In this document: in pieces, positions 24,778-33,329 of the stretch | Numbering within the stretch: the stretch's first letter is position 1 | How the letters are laid out: every line of letters starts with the position of its first letter | Assembly (NCBI GenBank): GCA_030803735.1 | Contig: JAURUC010000001.1 | Coordinates: forward strand, 3,489,501 to 3,553,500 | DNA length: 64,000 nucleotides | Source of the DNA: Actinopolyspora lacussalsi | GTDB taxonomy: Bacteria > Actinomycetota > Actinomycetes > Mycobacteriales > Pseudonocardiaceae | Direction of reading: 5' to 3' | Notes under the pieces: model-generated | Databases searched by the model: none | What the model was told of the DNA's origin: nothing | The model's input: the letters and a program-made list of their open reading frames with translations, nothing else | Made by a program: the position numbers and the translations under genes

Positions 24778-25815
24778 TCAGCTCGGGTCGACGAGGACCT
24801 TCAGTGCTTTCCGGTCGGCCATGTCGCGGTACCCGTCCGGAACACCGTCCAGTTCGGTCCGCTGGTCGAACACCCGACCGGGGTCGAGCTTGCCGTAGAG
24901 CACGTCGGGAAGCAGCTCGGGGATGTAGGCGCGGGCGGGGCACACCCCGCCGGAGATGCCGACGTTGCGCATGAACATCTCGCGCACGTCCACGCCGTCG
25001 CCCTCCTGCGGGACGCCGACGTAACCGACCCGGCCGCCCTCGCGGGCCAGCCGCAGCGCGGTTCGCAACGAGTCGCCGGTGCCGACGCACTCCAGCACCG
25101 AGTGCGTGCCCTCGCCACCGGTCAGCTCGCGGACGCGTTCCACCGCCTCGTCGCCGCGTTCGGGCACCACGTCGGTGGCGCCGAACTCCACGGCGAGGTC
25201 CGTCCGATCGGTGTGCCTGCCCATGACGATGATGCGCTCGGCACCGAGCCGGTTGGCCGCGAGCACCCCGCACAGCCCGACCGCACCGTCGCCGACGACG
25301 GTGGCGGTGCCGCCGGGACGCACCCCGGCGGAGACGGCGGCGTGGTGTCCGGTGGGAAGCACGTCGGCCAGTGTCAGCAAACCGGGCAGCAGCTCGCTGT
25401 CCGGCTCCACCGGCAGGCGGACCAGGGTGCCCTCTGCATGGGGAACCCGTACCGCCTCACCCTGGGCACCGTCCGAACCGGGCGAGCCCCACAGGCCACC
25501 GTTGACGCAGGAGGTCTGCAGTCGCTCCCTGCAGTAGGTGCAGTGGCCGTCCGACCAGGTGAACGGCGAAACCACCAGATCACCGGCACGCAACCCGTCG
25601 ACCTCGGAGCCGGTTTCCTCGACGATCCCGACGAACTCGTGACCGATGCGACTGCCCGCGCCGTCCCGCTCCATTCCCTTGTAGGGCCAGAGATCGCTGC
25701 CGCAGATGCAGGTGAGGCTCACCCGCACGATCGCGTCGGTGGGCTCGGCCAGCACCGGGTCGGCGACGTCCTCGATCCGGACGTCGCCCGCACCGTGTAT
25801 GACGGTGGCGCGCAT
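24778..25815 (-). CDS. Zinc-dependent alcohol dehydrogenase
   Basis: A 345-residue medium-chain dehydrogenase. LTCICGSDLWPYKG gives the catalytic-zinc Cys, GHEFVGIVEETG its Glu/His pair, and CTYCRERLQTSC the structural-zinc cysteines. The cofactor motif is VVGDGAVGLCGVLAA. It oxidises an alcohol or related substrate with NAD(P). GGAG before ATG 25815 fixes the start, and a perfect 8-3-8 dyad lies 16 bp upstream. The closest known relatives are zinc-binding dehydrogenases of general type, so the substrate is open. Confidence 0.9.
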   Translation of the reverse strand: MRATVIHGAGDVRIEDVADPVLAEPTDAIVRVSLTCICGSDLWPYKGMERDGAGSRIGHEFVGIVEETGSEVDGLRAGDLVVSPFTWSDGHCTYCRERLQTSCVNGGLWGSPGSDGAQGEAVRVPHAEGTLVRLPVEPDSELLPGLLTLADVLPTGHHAAVSAGVRPGGTATVVGDGAVGLCGVLAANRLGAERIIVMGRHTDRTDLAVEFGATDVVPERGDEAVERVRELTGGEGTHSVLECVGTGDSLRTALRLAREGGRVGYVGVPQEGDGVDVREMFMRNVGISGGVCPARAYIPELLPDVLYGKLDPGRVFDQRTELDGVPDGYRDMADRKALKVLVDPS

Positions 25816-25831
25816 GAAACCACTCCGTTTC

Positions 25832-25850
25832 GGATGGAAACCTTCCATCC
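25832..25850. promoter_or_regulatory. Perfect dyad upstream of alcohol dehydrogenase gene
   Basis: GGATGGAA-ACC-TTCCATCC has 8-bp perfect arms and a 3-bp centre. It is 16 bp upstream of the start codon, where a bound repressor would block the transcript. No regulator gene is adjacent, so it would act in trans. Confidence 0.55.
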
Positions 25851-25951
25851 CGTCACACGTATGGAGTAGTCGTGGGATTCCGGCGAACCGGCGCACATCC
25901 GCGAAACGTGCGGCATCACACCCGGCGCGCTCCCGGAGTGTGCTCGGGCGA

Positions 25952-28471
25952 CTACTCCTCGCCCTTCTTCTTCGCGCACTCGACGATCGGCTGCGGATCG
26001 TAAACCGTCTTCTGCCGGTCCCTCGTCACCTCGCCGGTCTCGAGATCCTTCCTGATCCGCGTGTTCTGAACCGTGAACCCCTTCTTGCCGCTGGTGGCCA
26101 CGCACTCCTCGTCCGCGGGCACGGTCACCTTCTCGGGTTCGGTGACGTCGGTCTTGTCGCTGGTCTCGGACTTGACCTCGTACTGCTTGGTCCCCCAGAA
26201 GGTCACGCTCACCGACTCGGGGGTCCACGCGGTCTTGATCAGGATCCCGCTGTCGGAGACGTTCTTGAACTTGACGTCGATCACGCTGGTGCCGTCGGGA
26301 CGCTGGAACACCGTCGCTTCCCGCCCCATCGGGTAGCGGCTGATGTAGTAGCTGTGCGCCTTGTGCTCCACGTCCTTCATACCGGCCAGGTAGGAGGCGT
26401 TGTAGAGCGTGGTGGCGAACTGGGAGATGCCACCGCCCACGGCCTCGTCGGGGCGCCCGTCCTTGATGATTCCGGAGGCGATGTAGCCCTGTTCCTTCTG
26501 GCGGACACCGGTGTGGCCGTTGAGGCTGAACGTCTCACCCGGTTCGACGAGCGCGCCGTCGACCTCCTGGGCGACCCGTTTGATGTTCACCCCGGAGTTC
26601 TCGCTGAACCCACCAGTGGTGAAGGTACTGACCTTCTCCTCGATACCGAGCTTCTTGGCCTGTTCGGTCGTCAGCTCCGCCGGAACGTCCTTGTATACCG
26701 CCTCGATGGTGTCCGAACCGGACTTGGTGAGTTTCTCCCGCAGCGGCTCGAACGTCTTCTTCCAGTCGATGCCGCGTCCGGTCTCGGAGGGCTCGACGGT
26801 GGGTTGGCCGTCCTCGAACACGAAGGAGGCGCTCTCGCCCTCCTTGAGGGTGGACTTCAGCTGCGGCTTGACGACATCCCTGGCCGCGGGCACGTCGAGA
26901 TGCCAGTTCAGACCACCGGAGTCGTTGGGTTCGAAACGCAGCGCCGCGGCGATGTCGGCGGGCGCCAGGGTCGCCTGCACACCGTCGCCGTTGACGGTCA
27001 CCGGCCCCGAGACCGCGGGACGGGCGACCCCCTCCAGCGCCCGGCGCACACCCGCCTCGTCGGTTCGGACGTCCTTCTTGGTGTAGGGCAGCGAGACCGG
27101 CTGGTTGCCCACCCAGTCGCGGACCACGACGTCCATCGCCCGATCCATGTCCACGTTCCTGCCGGTGACGGGGAAGACCGGTACCGGTTCGGAGCCCTCG
27201 AACCGGATGGTTCCCTCCACCGGTTCGCGATGCAGGTCGTTGTGCACCTGCTTCAGCTGCGCACGGAGCTTCTCCCGATCCACGTTGCTCTCCGGGGTCA
27301 CCTCGCGGGTGGTGAAGAAGGAGGTCAGCCTCGTGATCGGGTTCAACGGCTGTGAACCGGCCTTGTCCAGTGTGGCGTCCCAGTCCATCGAAAGCCCGGC
27401 CGCCTGGGGCTCGATGCTGCTGGTGGCTTTGCCGACCTGGAGCTGGATGGGCTCGCTGAGCGAATCGTCGAGCCGGGAACGCAGCTCGCGCTCGGCCGCC
27501 GCTGGATCGAGCCCGCCGACGTCGACACCGGCCACCGTGGTGCCGCGCGGCACCTGCCCACTGCTGAATGCCAGATCACCGATGTAGAGCAGCGCCAGCA
27601 CGCCGATCGTGATGCCGGCCGCGAGGCCGGCTCGAAGTAAGGACTTGTTGTTGGGAAGACCGCGTCGGAAACGCGAGCCGCCCGACTCGCCCGGAGAACC
27701 CGATTCGTCCACGTGCATTCCGAACGGAGGCTGCTGCGGATAGCCGGTCGGCGTCCCGAATCGCTGGTCCTGCCCGTACGGGGCCTGTTGGGGCTGCCCG
27801 TAAGGGACCTGCTGGGGTTGCTGGTAGCCGAACCCAGCGGTCGCGTTGCCGCTGTAGTGCTCGGGCGAAGCCGGTACGTAAGAGGTGGCGACCGCGCCGG
27901 GGTCGACCGGCCGCACGCTCTCGGTTACGGCGGGAATCGTGTCGGTGCGCTCGGTGTCCCCCTCGAAGGGGACCGCCGTCGTCTCCTCCGCGATCGGAGG
28001 GATGACATCGGTACTCTCGGTGTCCGACTCCGGAGGGACACCGTTGCCGGTGCCCGTTCCCGCGGCACCGGTACTTCCGGTACCGGTCCCCGAGTCGGCG
28101 GAACCGCCGGTGGCGGAGTTCCCGGTGGCGGAACCGCCGGTGGTGGTGCTTCCCGTTTCGGTGTTCGCTGCCGCCGCGGTCTCCGATCCGGCGACGCGCG
28201 GCGGTGTCATACTCGGTTTCGTGCTCCGGCGGGACTCGTCGACGGCCTCGTCGTCGTCCGATCCTCCACCGGCGGCCGACTCCGACGTCCCCTCGGCGGC
28301 CGCGCCGCCGCTCGAAGCACCACTGCCGCTCAGATCACCGGTGAGAAACTGAATCCGCTCGGTCGGTTCGTCCGCTCGCCGATCCCGACCGCCCTCGGTG
28401 CGATCGGGACGTTCGTGGTCTTCCGGCACCGCGTCCCCTTCTTCTCGGTCTTGCGGCGGGGTCGGCGGCAC
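25952..28471 (-). CDS. VanW family protein with peptidoglycan-binding-type domains
   Basis: An 839-residue membrane-anchored protein. The first ~260 residues are disordered and rich in Gly, Thr and Ser, with Gln/Pro repeats; then one membrane helix (LLRAGLAAGITIGVLALLYIG), two PG_binding_4-type domains (from GTTVAGVDVGGLDPAAAERE) and a VanW domain with GGGISQFATTLYNASYLAGM and SYYISRYPMGREATVF. VanW proteins are linked to cell-wall processes and glycopeptide resistance clusters, but the reaction is not settled. A final ~90-residue domain follows. The GTG start at 28471 has no strong ribosome binding site and could be shorter. Confidence 0.85.
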   Translation of the reverse strand: MPPTPPQDREEGDAVPEDHERPDRTEGGRDRRADEPTERIQFLTGDLSGSGASSGGAAAEGTSESAAGGGSDDDEAVDESRRSTKPSMTPPRVAGSETAAAANTETGSTTTGGSATGNSATGGSADSGTGTGSTGAAGTGTGNGVPPESDTESTDVIPPIAEETTAVPFEGDTERTDTIPAVTESVRPVDPGAVATSYVPASPEHYSGNATAGFGYQQPQQVPYGQPQQAPYGQDQRFGTPTGYPQQPPFGMHVDESGSPGESGGSRFRRGLPNNKSLLRAGLAAGITIGVLALLYIGDLAFSSGQVPRGTTVAGVDVGGLDPAAAERELRSRLDDSLSEPIQLQVGKATSSIEPQAAGLSMDWDATLDKAGSQPLNPITRLTSFFTTREVTPESNVDREKLRAQLKQVHNDLHREPVEGTIRFEGSEPVPVFPVTGRNVDMDRAMDVVVRDWVGNQPVSLPYTKKDVRTDEAGVRRALEGVARPAVSGPVTVNGDGVQATLAPADIAAALRFEPNDSGGLNWHLDVPAARDVVKPQLKSTLKEGESASFVFEDGQPTVEPSETGRGIDWKKTFEPLREKLTKSGSDTIEAVYKDVPAELTTEQAKKLGIEEKVSTFTTGGFSENSGVNIKRVAQEVDGALVEPGETFSLNGHTGVRQKEQGYIASGIIKDGRPDEAVGGGISQFATTLYNASYLAGMKDVEHKAHSYYISRYPMGREATVFQRPDGTSVIDVKFKNVSDSGILIKTAWTPESVSVTFWGTKQYEVKSETSDKTDVTEPEKVTVPADEECVATSGKKGFTVQNTRIRKDLETGEVTRDRQKTVYDPQPIVECAKKKGEE

Positions 28472-28594
28472 GCTCGGGCCTGCCGACCGGCATCACCGGT
28501 ACAGCCCGGCTGGGGAGGCCTCACACGGCTTCCGAACTGGTATCACGTGCGCCACAGCACACAGCGGCCACGCCGAACCGGACACGCACCTCGG

Positions 28595-28915
28595 TCAAAG
28601 ATACAGACCGGTACCCTGCTCGGTCCGCTCGGAGGCGACGGCGTGCAGGTCCCGCTCCCGCAGCACCACGTAGATCTCGCCCTGCACCTCCACCTCGTAC
28701 TGCTCCTCGGGATTGAACAGCACCTGATCCCCGGTTTGGACACTGCGCACGTGGCTGCCCACACCGAAAACCTCGCCCCAGAGCAGGCGTTTGGCCACCT
28801 GGGCGGTCGCGGGTATCACGATGCCGCCGCTGCTGCGACGTTCACCGGACTCTTCGGAGACCCGCACCATGACCCGGTCATGCAACATCTGGATCTCAAG
28901 CTTGGCATCGGTCAC
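28595..28915 (-). CDS. GroES-like co-chaperone domain protein
   Basis: A 106-residue Cpn10-fold protein: LHDRVMVRVSEESGERRSSGGIVIP corresponds to the GroES start and mobile loop, followed by WGEVFGVGSHVRSVQTGDQVLF and YVVLRERDLHAV. No groEL is adjacent and the C-terminus extends past the usual GroES end, so this is the accessory actinobacterial paralogue rather than the housekeeping GroES. It may cap a chaperonin or act alone. It lies between the thioredoxin-NHL and VanW genes on the same strand. Confidence 0.82.
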   Translation of the reverse strand: MTDAKLEIQMLHDRVMVRVSEESGERRSSGGIVIPATAQVAKRLLWGEVFGVGSHVRSVQTGDQVLFNPEEQYEVEVQGEIYVVLRERDLHAVASERTEQGTGLYL

Positions 28916-28998
28916 CCGGAAAGTTTACGCGTCCGGTCGAGTCCGCCGAAGGCGCAGGGTAGGCCGCCGAGCCGAGCCACGGAACCGCGACGAGCCGG

Positions 28999-30885
28999 TC
29001 ACTGCTCGTCCATACCACCCATGACCAGCGGCAACCGCCGGCTGCCACCACTGTCGAGCCGGACCGGCACTCCCCAGTCCTGCCTGGTCAGTCGACAAGC
29101 CGGATGCTCGACCTCGGAGTCGTCGTCACAGCTGGCCGCCTGCGCGACCACGTGCAGCACCCCGTGCTCGATCCCCTCGGCCAGCACGAGCCGCCTGCTC
29201 AGCTCCGTACCGACACCGGCTCCCTCGACCAGCAAGTCCTCCGGGGAGGAACTGATCTCGAGCCGGGTGGAAGGGCCGTAGCGCTCGTCCAACTTCTGCC
29301 CGGGTGGAGGGTCGAAAACCACGGTGAGCTCGACCTCACCGGGACTGATCTCGGTCGCCGGGCGGTTGACCCGCTGGGACCCGCCCTCGATCAGCCGCGC
29401 GGTCACCCCTGGCGGCACCGGGCGTTCCAGCCGGTGCGCGGTGCTCGCCGCGACCACCAGCTCGCCTTCGGATGTGGTGGCGCCGGACGGCTCGGCGACA
29501 CCGGTCGCCAGCGTCGAGACCTCCCCGGTGGCTGGTTCGTAACGCCGTACCGCGCCGTTGTAGGTGTCGCAGATCGCGACGGTGCCATCGGGCAGCACCG
29601 CGACACCGAGCGGGTGTTGCAGCAGCGCATCCGAGGCGGGGCCGTCGGAGTGGCCGAAGTCGAACAGGCCCTTGCCGATCGCGGTGTGCACCTCGAAAGC
29701 GTCTGCCGCGGGCTCCACCCAGCGCAACGCCGAGGTCTCGGCGTCGACGAACCAGAGCCGCTCCTGCTCGCCCGCCTCCGCGACGGCGAGGCCGGAGGGC
29801 TGGGCGAAGAACGCCTCGGTCGCCGGGCCGTCGCGCAACCCCTCCACGGTGGTGCCCGCGAACCGGGTGATGCTCTCCGCCACGGGATCGAACAGCCCGA
29901 GGGTGTGGTTCCCGGCCATCGCGATGACCACACCGCCCGCCGGTTCCCACCAGGTCACGTCCCACGGGCTCGTCAGCGCCGTTCGCGACGCCGCACCGGA
30001 GTCCGGCTCGTCGCGCCACTGCGCACCGGTTCCCGCGACCGTGACGACCGCGCCGTCGGCCAGCCGCAGCCCGCGCAGCAGGTGATTGACCGTGTCGGCC
30101 ACCACGACATCGTAGCCGACCCGCGCCGCGACCCGCTCGGGCAGCAGCGCCATGCCGCCGGGCTCGCTGAACGAGGCGAACTCGGCGTCCCCGTCGGCGT
30201 CGCCCCTGCGACCGGTTCCGATGCGCCGCAGCGGGGTCTCGCCGTCCGCCGCGAACTCGACCAGCGAGTGTCGCGCCGAGTCCGCGACGAGCAGGGTTCC
30301 CCCTTCCAGACCGAGCACCTTCGTGGGGAAACGCAGCGTGGTCTCCGGCTCCGGGGCCTCGACCCGGGGTTCGGCACCACGGTGGAGGGTGCCGCGCCGC
30401 TCGTGCTCGGGCACGAGCTCGCCGAGTATCCGGCGCAGCGCCTCGACGTGCCCCTCACCGGCAGCCTGGTGCACCACGTAGCCCTCGGGATCGATCAGTA
30501 CCAGGGTCGGCCACGCCTTGACCGCGTAGTCGCGCCAGGTCGCCAACTCCGGATCGTCGAGCACCGGGTGGTCCACGCCGTAACGCTCCACGGCGGCGGC
30601 GAGCGCGTCCGGGTCCGCCTCGTGCTCGAACTTGGGCGAGTGCACGCCGATGGTGACCAGTTCCTCGGCGAACTCCCGCTCCAGCGGGCGCAGCTCGTCG
30701 AGGACGTGCAGGCAGTTGACGCAGCAGAACGCCCAGAAGTCCAGCAGCACGAACTTCCCGCGCCGCTCGGCGAGTCGTGGTGTGGTTCCACCGGTGTTCA
30801 GCCAGGCGCGCCCGGAGGGTTCCGGGGCTCGGACACGGGCACGGCGGTTCTGCTGCGAAGTACTCACGTCCCCAGTCAACAACAC
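28999..30885 (-). CDS. Thioredoxin-like domain plus NHL-repeat protein
   Basis: A 628-residue protein, or 622 if translation begins at the second GTG (30867). Residues ~35-170 are a thioredoxin fold with FWAFCCVNCLHVLDEL, where the redox motif is CVNC preceded by another Cys; VKAWPTLVLID carries the cis-Pro. Residues ~190-500 are NHL beta-propeller blades (for instance GIGTGRRGDADGDAEFASF, HPLGVAVLPDGTVAICDTYN). The last 100 residues form a beta-rich domain. This architecture is widespread in bacteria and animals (NHLRC2-like); its partner is unknown. A 72-bp piece of a close relative lies 0.8 kb away (31586-31657). Confidence 0.9.
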   Translation of the reverse strand: MLLTGDVSTSQQNRRARVRAPEPSGRAWLNTGGTTPRLAERRGKFVLLDFWAFCCVNCLHVLDELRPLEREFAEELVTIGVHSPKFEHEADPDALAAAVERYGVDHPVLDDPELATWRDYAVKAWPTLVLIDPEGYVVHQAAGEGHVEALRRILGELVPEHERRGTLHRGAEPRVEAPEPETTLRFPTKVLGLEGGTLLVADSARHSLVEFAADGETPLRRIGTGRRGDADGDAEFASFSEPGGMALLPERVAARVGYDVVVADTVNHLLRGLRLADGAVVTVAGTGAQWRDEPDSGAASRTALTSPWDVTWWEPAGGVVIAMAGNHTLGLFDPVAESITRFAGTTVEGLRDGPATEAFFAQPSGLAVAEAGEQERLWFVDAETSALRWVEPAADAFEVHTAIGKGLFDFGHSDGPASDALLQHPLGVAVLPDGTVAICDTYNGAVRRYEPATGEVSTLATGVAEPSGATTSEGELVVAASTAHRLERPVPPGVTARLIEGGSQRVNRPATEISPGEVELTVVFDPPPGQKLDERYGPSTRLEISSSPEDLLVEGAGVGTELSRRLVLAEGIEHGVLHVVAQAASCDDDSEVEHPACRLTRQDWGVPVRLDSGGSRRLPLVMGGMDEQ

Positions 30886-30931
30886 CCGAACGGCGCGGTG
30901 TTCCGCAGGAGAGGTGATCCTGAGTCACGTC

Positions 30932-31078
30932 TCACTGTTCGTTCGGTGGATGCGGCGTCTCGGTCAGCTTGGGGCATACCTTCGCCAGTTTGTGGTCAGT
31001 GGTCAGTATCCGAAGCCCGAGGTGCTCGGCCAGCGCGATGTAGAGCGCGTCGAGCAGCCGCACGTCCGCGCGCCGCAT
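30932..31078 (-). pseudogene. VapC/PIN toxin remnant (C-terminal end only)
   Basis: The 48 codons encode RRADVRLLDALYIALAEH, then LGLRILTTDHKLAKVCP and a short tail. This is the end of a PIN-domain ribonuclease: D-A-L-Y-I-A-L-A and L-T-T-D are the last two acidic motif regions. The first two-thirds, with the other catalytic Asp and Glu, are missing, and there is no VapB antitoxin gene. It is too short to be active. It lies between the thioredoxin-NHL gene and the YunG-like gene, inside a scarred segment. Confidence 0.75.
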
Positions 31079-31097
31079 TCAACTGTCGTCGCGCGGG

Positions 31098-31478
31098 CTA
31101 GCGCTCAAGGTATGTCAGTACTCGCTTTCGGAGGGTTTCGTACTCCGTGTCGAGGCGGGTCCTGCCGGTCGGGCGAGAGACGGGTTCACCGGGGCCGACG
31201 AGCTCGTCGTAGGTGAACTGGCCTCGGGTGAGATCCAGTTCCGGGCCGCCGCCGAGACGGTTCCACCAGTGGAAGTCCACCCATTCACCCCGGCGGCGAA
31301 CATCGCCCCGCACGAGATCGCCACCGAAGAGATCGTTGAGGACCAGAGCGGTGGTGCCGCATTGGCCGCGGGCCGGATTGCCGGAGTGCCAGGCGGGGAT
31401 GTCTTCCGGGGCACAGGTGTCAACCCCCCAGGAAGCTCGGATCGCGCGCTCCACGGCGCTCAGGGACCAGAGGATCAT
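31098..31478 (-). CDS. YunG-like family protein
   Basis: A 126-residue protein matching YunG: LSAVERAIRASWGVDTC, then ARGQCGTTALVLNDLFGGD with a Cys that could be catalytic or metal-binding, HWWNRLGGGPELDLTRGQF, and a C-terminal RxRLDTEYETLRKRV. YunG proteins have a papain/transglutaminase-like look, but no activity is proven. The ATG at 31478 fits the family start; a GTG at 31508 is possible. It lies between a VapC remnant and a thioredoxin-NHL fragment, so it probably came in with a rearrangement. Confidence 0.75.
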   Translation of the reverse strand: MILWSLSAVERAIRASWGVDTCAPEDIPAWHSGNPARGQCGTTALVLNDLFGGDLVRGDVRRRGEWVDFHWWNRLGGGPELDLTRGQFTYDELVGPGEPVSRPTGRTRLDTEYETLRKRVLTYLER

Positions 31479-31585
31479 GTGGCACAGCCTGCCGAGGACC
31501 ACCGACACTCCGCGTCCTCAGCCGTTCGAGCCGCCCACACCGACGGCGGACCAGTTGGTCCCCCCGGCAGTTGGTACCCCGCTCC

Positions 31586-31657
31586 GGAACGCCCGGAAGT
31601 CCAGCAGCACGAACTTCCCGCGCCGCTCGGCGAGTCGCGGCGTGGTGCCACCGGCGT
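31586..31657 (-). pseudogene. Fragment of a thioredoxin-NHL gene
   Basis: These 72 bases match 30727-30798 of the intact thioredoxin-NHL gene with about six differences. In the same frame they encode AGGTTPRLAERRGKFVLLDF, with Arg in place of the following Trp. Most differences are at third codon positions, so the piece comes from a related working gene rather than a fresh copy. TAG closes the frame immediately upstream. Confidence 0.8.
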
Positions 31658-31672
31658 CCTAAGGCGAGCATC

Positions 31673-32563
31673 TCACCCGGTGATCGTGCCGAACAGGCGA
31701 TCGGCGAACAGCACCTCCGAACCGGCCAGACCGACCGAGCAGTACACCGTGAGCTGATCGGAGTTCTCCCGACCGGGGTGAGTGCCGATCAGGACATCGC
31801 CCAGCGACACCAGCCTCGCCGGATCGGCGAGGAAGTCGGGCAGGGCCGCCGCCTGCGGCGGCGAGTCGCAGCTGACGACCGCCGCCCGTTCGAGCAGTTC
31901 AGGGGGCATCTCGTGCCTCGTTCGCCCCTTCGGCCCCACGGTCGTTACGTGCGCGCCGGGAGCGATGTCCGCCGAGTCGATCACCGGGCTCTCCGAGCGG
32001 GTGGCCAGTACGACGACCTCGGCGTCACGTACCGCCGAAGCCGGGCTCGCGACGGTCTCGACGCGCAGCCCCAGCCGGTCCCGCACCTCGGCCGCGAACG
32101 CCTCGCGGTTGCGCTCGTCCCTGCTGTGGATCCGGACCAGTCCCGGGGAGCGGACGGCACTGGCGGCCCAGACCTGGGTCCATGCCTGCTTGCCGGTTCC
32201 GATCACGGCGAGCGTGCTCGCTCGTTCGTTGGACATCGCTTCCACGGCGGCGCCACCCAGGGCGCCGGTACGGCGTGCGCCCAGTTCGTCCCCGACAACG
32301 ATGCCGAACAGACTTCCCGAGGCGTCCCACAGCGCCACCAGCTGATCTCCGGCGGGTGCACCGGCACGGTAGGCGCGGAAACCGCTGACACCGCCCGGCA
32401 GGCCACCGGTGGTGTAGTAGTAGTCGAGATCGCCCAGCTCGGCGCTGACCCGGGGAGGTGCGGCGAGCTCACCACGAGCGAACCGGCGGAGGGACTCTCG
32501 CGCGGCGTCGACGGCCACTTCGGGATCAACGGTGACGACATCGGAATCGGTGAGTACGCGCAT
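31673..32563 (-). CDS. Ornithine cyclodeaminase/mu-crystallin family protein
   Basis: A 296-residue NAD(P)-binding protein: TLAVIGTGKQAWTQVWA is the Rossmann motif, LGARRTGALGGAAVEAMS the substrate region, and DAEVVVLATRSESPVID and HVTTVGPKG follow. Family members deaminate ornithine to proline, reduce ketimines, or dehydrogenate amino acids; the exact one cannot be told. In GARRTGA the family Lys that often binds the substrate carboxylate is not obvious. The start at 32563 (MRVLTDSDV) fits the family. It is solitary. Confidence 0.87.
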   Translation of the reverse strand: MRVLTDSDVVTVDPEVAVDAARESLRRFARGELAAPPRVSAELGDLDYYYTTGGLPGGVSGFRAYRAGAPAGDQLVALWDASGSLFGIVVGDELGARRTGALGGAAVEAMSNERASTLAVIGTGKQAWTQVWAASAVRSPGLVRIHSRDERNREAFAAEVRDRLGLRVETVASPASAVRDAEVVVLATRSESPVIDSADIAPGAHVTTVGPKGRTRHEMPPELLERAAVVSCDSPPQAAALPDFLADPARLVSLGDVLIGTHPGRENSDQLTVYCSVGLAGSEVLFADRLFGTITG

Positions 32564-33040
32564 GTGCCGATGTTCGCAGCGCGCCCGGCCCCGATCATCA
32601 GTCGCGTGACTACACACGGGCGGTGCCGCGTCCCGGCCGATGGCTCCGACTACGAGTCACCGGCCCCGGAACATCGGGTGCGAGGACCGGTGAACTTTCG
32701 TAACGACAGAACCGTATCCGACTGTCGGGAAAATGAGAACGGCGCGCACCGAACGTCGGGGGTCGTCGGTACGCGCCGGGAAACGATCCGCATCGAAACC
32801 GATTCACGCGATATCGGAATCGATTTCATTCGCGGTTTCCGCGATATCGCCGGTCGTGCTCCGGGGGACAGAGCACGACCGTTCGGTGTTTCCGGTTCTT
32901 CGCCGGCGACACCGCATCACCGCGTTCACTTCGCACACGTACCCGGACGCGGCCACCGGGAACGAAGCACGAGGCCGGAACGGCCTCGACAGACCGGAAC
33001 GACCTCGACGGATCAGCCCCGGGTGATCGGACTCGGCTGA
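32564..33040. other. Intergenic region with strong hairpin
   Basis: No gene. An 11-bp perfect stem (CGGTCGTGCTC at 32851-32861 with GAGCACGACCG at 32871-32881, 9-base loop) lies 160 bp beyond the 77-residue gene and may end its transcript. Two copies of the palindrome GCGATATCG occur at about 32807 and 32841, and CCGGAACG-x-CCTCGAC is repeated near 32982 and 32996. Confidence 0.5.
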
Positions 33041-33274
33041 TCAGGCCGCCTCGGACATCCGCCTGTCCAGAGATCCGTGATCCGCCGGGATGACGTGATT
33101 CACCGGAGTCAGCTGGGTGAGGTCACCGGAAGTCGACATGTCGTACTCATCGCTCTCCTCGGAATTCGGAGGGGAGCGATTGATGCGTTGCGGAGTACGG
33201 TGGTCGCTTACGTAGAACACGCTTGCCGCCAAGATCGGAAGCAGTGCACCGATCATCACGATGGCAATGTTCAT
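33041..33274 (-). CDS. Small single-pass membrane protein
   Basis: A 77-residue protein: one N-terminal membrane helix (IAIVMIGALLPILAASVFYV) and a hydrophilic tail rich in Ser, Asn and acidic residues, presumably outside the cell or at the membrane face. AAGGAGAGG seven bases or fewer before the ATG is one of the strongest ribosome binding sites in the window, which supports a real gene. An 11-bp perfect dyad 28 bp upstream (33302-33329) may regulate it. No family is recognised. Confidence 0.6.
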   Translation of the reverse strand: MNIAIVMIGALLPILAASVFYVSDHRTPQRINRSPPNSEESDEYDMSTSGDLTQLTPVNHVIPADHGSLDRRMSEAA

Positions 33275-33301
33275 GGTGCCTCTCCTTAAGGCTGTCCGAA
33301 A

Positions 33302-33329
33302 CCCTGAGTGATTTTTCGATCACTCAGGG
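33302..33329. promoter_or_regulatory. 11-bp perfect inverted repeat upstream of small membrane protein
   Basis: CCCTGAGTGAT-TTTTCG-ATCACTCAGGG. It could be an operator or a hairpin in the leader RNA. It lies between the likely promoter and the ribosome binding site of the 77-residue gene. Confidence 0.5.
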
